DNA of 64,000 nt from Rummeliibacillus pycnus (GTDB lineage Bacteria; Bacillota; Bacilli; Bacillales_A; Planococcaceae). Both the position numbers and the translations under genes were made by a program. The stretch lies in NCBI RefSeq assembly GCF_002884495.1, contig NZ_KZ614145.1, positions 2,928,423 through 2,992,422 on the forward strand, written 5' to 3'. Position 1 is the first letter of the stretch, and every line of letters begins with the position of its first letter. The notes under the pieces are model-generated. The model made no database searches. It saw nothing but the letters and a program-made list of their open reading frames with translations, and was not told the DNA's origin. Below, one piece after another: positions 62,355 through 64,000 of the stretch.

Positions 62355-64000
62355 ATGAAAAAAGATCCATTTGAGCTGTGGGGATCACTCGTTAGTGGTA
62401 AAAAATCACATTGGATGACATTAATTATTTGGGTATTATTAGTTACTGTTTTGTCTTTTATATGGCCACAGGTAAATAGTATAGAAAATGCATCAACTAA
62501 TGATTTACCAAAAAGTATGATGTCACAAAAGGCAAATGAACTAATGGATAAAGAATTTTCAGATGGTACGGGCAATCCATTGTTACTTGTTTGGCATCGG
62601 AATGGAGCATTGAAGGATGAAGATCTTAAAGCCATTCAACGTATTTATATCAAATTAGAGGATGATCCACTTTCGGCCCAAAAATCAATTCCACCTTTGG
62701 GCAAAGTGCCTTTACAATCACTTAAAGCAAGTGTATCAGAAAACGGAACAACCATTGTAACGCCAATATTTTTTGACTCTGATGCTCAAACTGATGTTCT
62801 GAAGAAGAATGTTGATGATTTTCAAAAAATAGTGAAGTCAGAATTAGGAAAGAACCCGACTGAAGGAAAATTATCAACAAACGACTTACATTTGCGATTA
62901 TCTGGACCAGTTGGGATACAACTAGATGCAGTGAATTTGTTTTCGCAAGCAGATGTAAAGTTAATGATTGCTACAGTCTTACTTGTATTGGTTCTTCTTA
63001 TTTTGTTGTATCGCTCACCATTATTAGCAATAATTCCACTTATTGTTGTAGGGTTTGCATACGGAATTATAAGTCCTGCTTTGGGGTATTTTGCTGAGCA
63101 AGGATGGATTAGTAAAGATGCTCAAGCTGTTTCAATCATGACTGTACTACTATTTGGTGCAGGTACAGATTACTGTTTATTTTTAATCTCAAAATATCGT
63201 GAAATTTTATTTGAGGTTGAAGATCGTTATAAAGCGATGAAGATAGCTGTAAAGGAATCGGGTGGCGCAATTGCAATGAGTGCTTTAACTGTTGTGATTG
63301 GTCTTTTGACGCTTAGCTTAGCACATTACGGTTCGTTCCAGAGATTCTCTGTACCATTTAGCTTTGCAGTTCTTTTAATGGGTATTGCATCATTAACAGT
63401 TTTACCAGCATTATTAGTGGTCATTGGTCGAATAGCATTTTATCCATTTATCCCTCGTACCGTAGAGATGGAAAAAGAAAGAGCTGAAAAGAAAGGTAAG
63501 CCTTACAAACAACCTAAACCACAACATCGTTTTAGTCGTAGAATTGGTGAAATTGTAACCGTTAAGCCATGGATTGTTATTTTGACAACGTTGATTTTAC
63601 TGGGAGGCTTAGCGGCAGGAGTTACAAAAATACAATTTACTTTTGACTTGCTATCATCCTTTCCAAAAGATATGGCATCTCGAGAAGGCTTTCAACTGAT
63701 TTCTGATAACTTTTCTCCAGGTGAATTGGCACCCGTTAAAGTAATTGTCAATACTGATCAAAAAAACATGGATTTACAGAAAAACTTAAAGAATCTTTCG
63801 TATGTTGATGAGGTGAAAAAGCCTATTGCTGGGAAACACAGTGAAGAACTTCAATTGTATGAACTGTATTTAGCAGGGAATCCATATTCTTCAAAGGCAA
63901 TCGAACACATACCGGAATTAAAAAAACAAGTAGTAAAGATTTTAAATAATGCAGGGGTGGAAAATGCTAGTGAACATGTATGGATTGGCGGGGAGACAGC
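62355..64000 (+). CDS. MMPL family RND-type transporter (3' end outside window)
   Basis: At least 548 residues are seen, running off the window. It begins MKKDPFELWGSLVSGKK and has a first membrane helix (about 24-42), a large extracellular domain, then a cluster of membrane helices (about 200-370) with VLLFGAGTDYCLFLISKYREIL, the MMPL/YdfJ signature including the GAGTDY motif. A second half begins near residue 405 (KPWIVILTTLILLGGLAAG). Such pumps move lipids or drugs using the proton gradient. ATG 62355 after GGAAGGTG. The divergent TetR gene is the probable regulator. Confidence 0.9.
   Translation, partial: MKKDPFELWGSLVSGKKSHWMTLIIWVLLVTVLSFIWPQVNSIENASTNDLPKSMMSQKANELMDKEFSDGTGNPLLLVWHRNGALKDEDLKAIQRIYIKLEDDPLSAQKSIPPLGKVPLQSLKASVSENGTTIVTPIFFDSDAQTDVLKKNVDDFQKIVKSELGKNPTEGKLSTNDLHLRLSGPVGIQLDAVNLFSQADVKLMIATVLLVLVLLILLYRSPLLAIIPLIVVGFAYGIISPALGYFAEQGWISKDAQAVSIMTVLLFGAGTDYCLFLISKYREILFEVEDRYKAMKIAVKESGGAIAMSALTVVIGLLTLSLAHYGSFQRFSVPFSFAVLLMGIASLTVLPALLVVIGRIAFYPFIPRTVEMEKERAEKKGKPYKQPKPQHRFSRRIGEIVTVKPWIVILTTLILLGGLAAGVTKIQFTFDLLSSFPKDMASREGFQLISDNFSPGELAPVKVIVNTDQKNMDLQKNLKNLSYVDEVKKPIAGKHSEELQLYELYLAGNPYSSKAIEHIPELKKQVVKILNNAGVENASEHVWIGGET

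Noticed and set aside
1-64000. CRISPR arrays, tRNA/rRNA genes, prophage or insertion sequences
   Set aside because: No regularly spaced repeats, tRNA cloverleaf signatures, rRNA blocks, transposase or integrase motifs were found by reading.

Overview
The window is a low-GC Gram-positive (Firmicutes, order Bacillales) chromosome segment. The first 17 kb keeps the conserved order found near the replication origin of Bacillus relatives: yybS, gdpP, rplI, dnaB (dnaC in B. subtilis), purA, then walR-walK-walH-walI-walJ, htrA, a CxxH/CxxC zinc-ribbon gene and rlmH. Strong GGAGG-type ribosome binding sites, frequent TTG and GTG starts, and T-rich hairpin terminators fit this. Gene content suggests the Lysinibacillus/Rummeliibacillus/Viridibacillus side of Bacillales, but the genus is a guess. 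No rRNA, tRNA, CRISPR, transposase or prophage was seen.

Layout. 0.2-6.4 kb: c-di-AMP phosphodiesterase, ribosomal protein L9, replicative helicase and adenylosuccinate synthase. 6.5-8.8 kb: two membrane genes of unknown role and a YitT protein. 9.2-17.1 kb: the WalRK cell-wall two-component operon with its two membrane modulators, the WalJ hydrolase, HtrA protease and the 23S rRNA methyltransferase RlmH. A dense DnaA-box cluster lies between htrA and rlmH. 17.2-22.1 kb: acetate permease, small unknown genes, and a TetR regulator facing a nitroreductase/monooxygenase pair with a clear operator. 22.3-24.8 kb: a lipoprotein, a DUF350 membrane protein, an unknown protein and a glutathionylspermidine-synthase-like ATP-grasp enzyme. 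24.9-26.6 kb: a PadR/HAAS/DUF4097 operon. 26.8-42.8 kb: mixed metabolic, transport and sensory genes (YlmD-like protein, amino-acid permease, diguanylate cyclase, ArsB-type permease, VOC proteins, two chemoreceptor-type proteins, GMP reductase, pirin). 43-48 kb: a Fur-controlled siderophore ABC importer divergent from a ferredoxin/flavodoxin-NADP reductase-like gene. 48.1-54 kb: a GlnK/GlnL-type two-component system beside a dicarboxylate/amino-acid symporter, and a second OmpR-type two-component system. 54.2-64 kb: PrsA-like foldase, two methyltransferases, MarR regulators with an MFS pump and an SDR enzyme, photolyase, and a TetR regulator divergent from an MMPL transporter cut by the window end.

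Regulatory sites tie genes together. Matching PurR-like box pairs lie near purA and guaC. Fur boxes lie in the siderophore divergon. A tandem TGTCGGAT repeat covers the -35 of the symporter gene next to its likely response regulator. Palindromes lie at several TetR, MarR and PadR loci.

Most start codons were chosen by Shine-Dalgarno position, so several differ from the longest open frame. Family assignments come from recognising motifs by eye; no database search was run.
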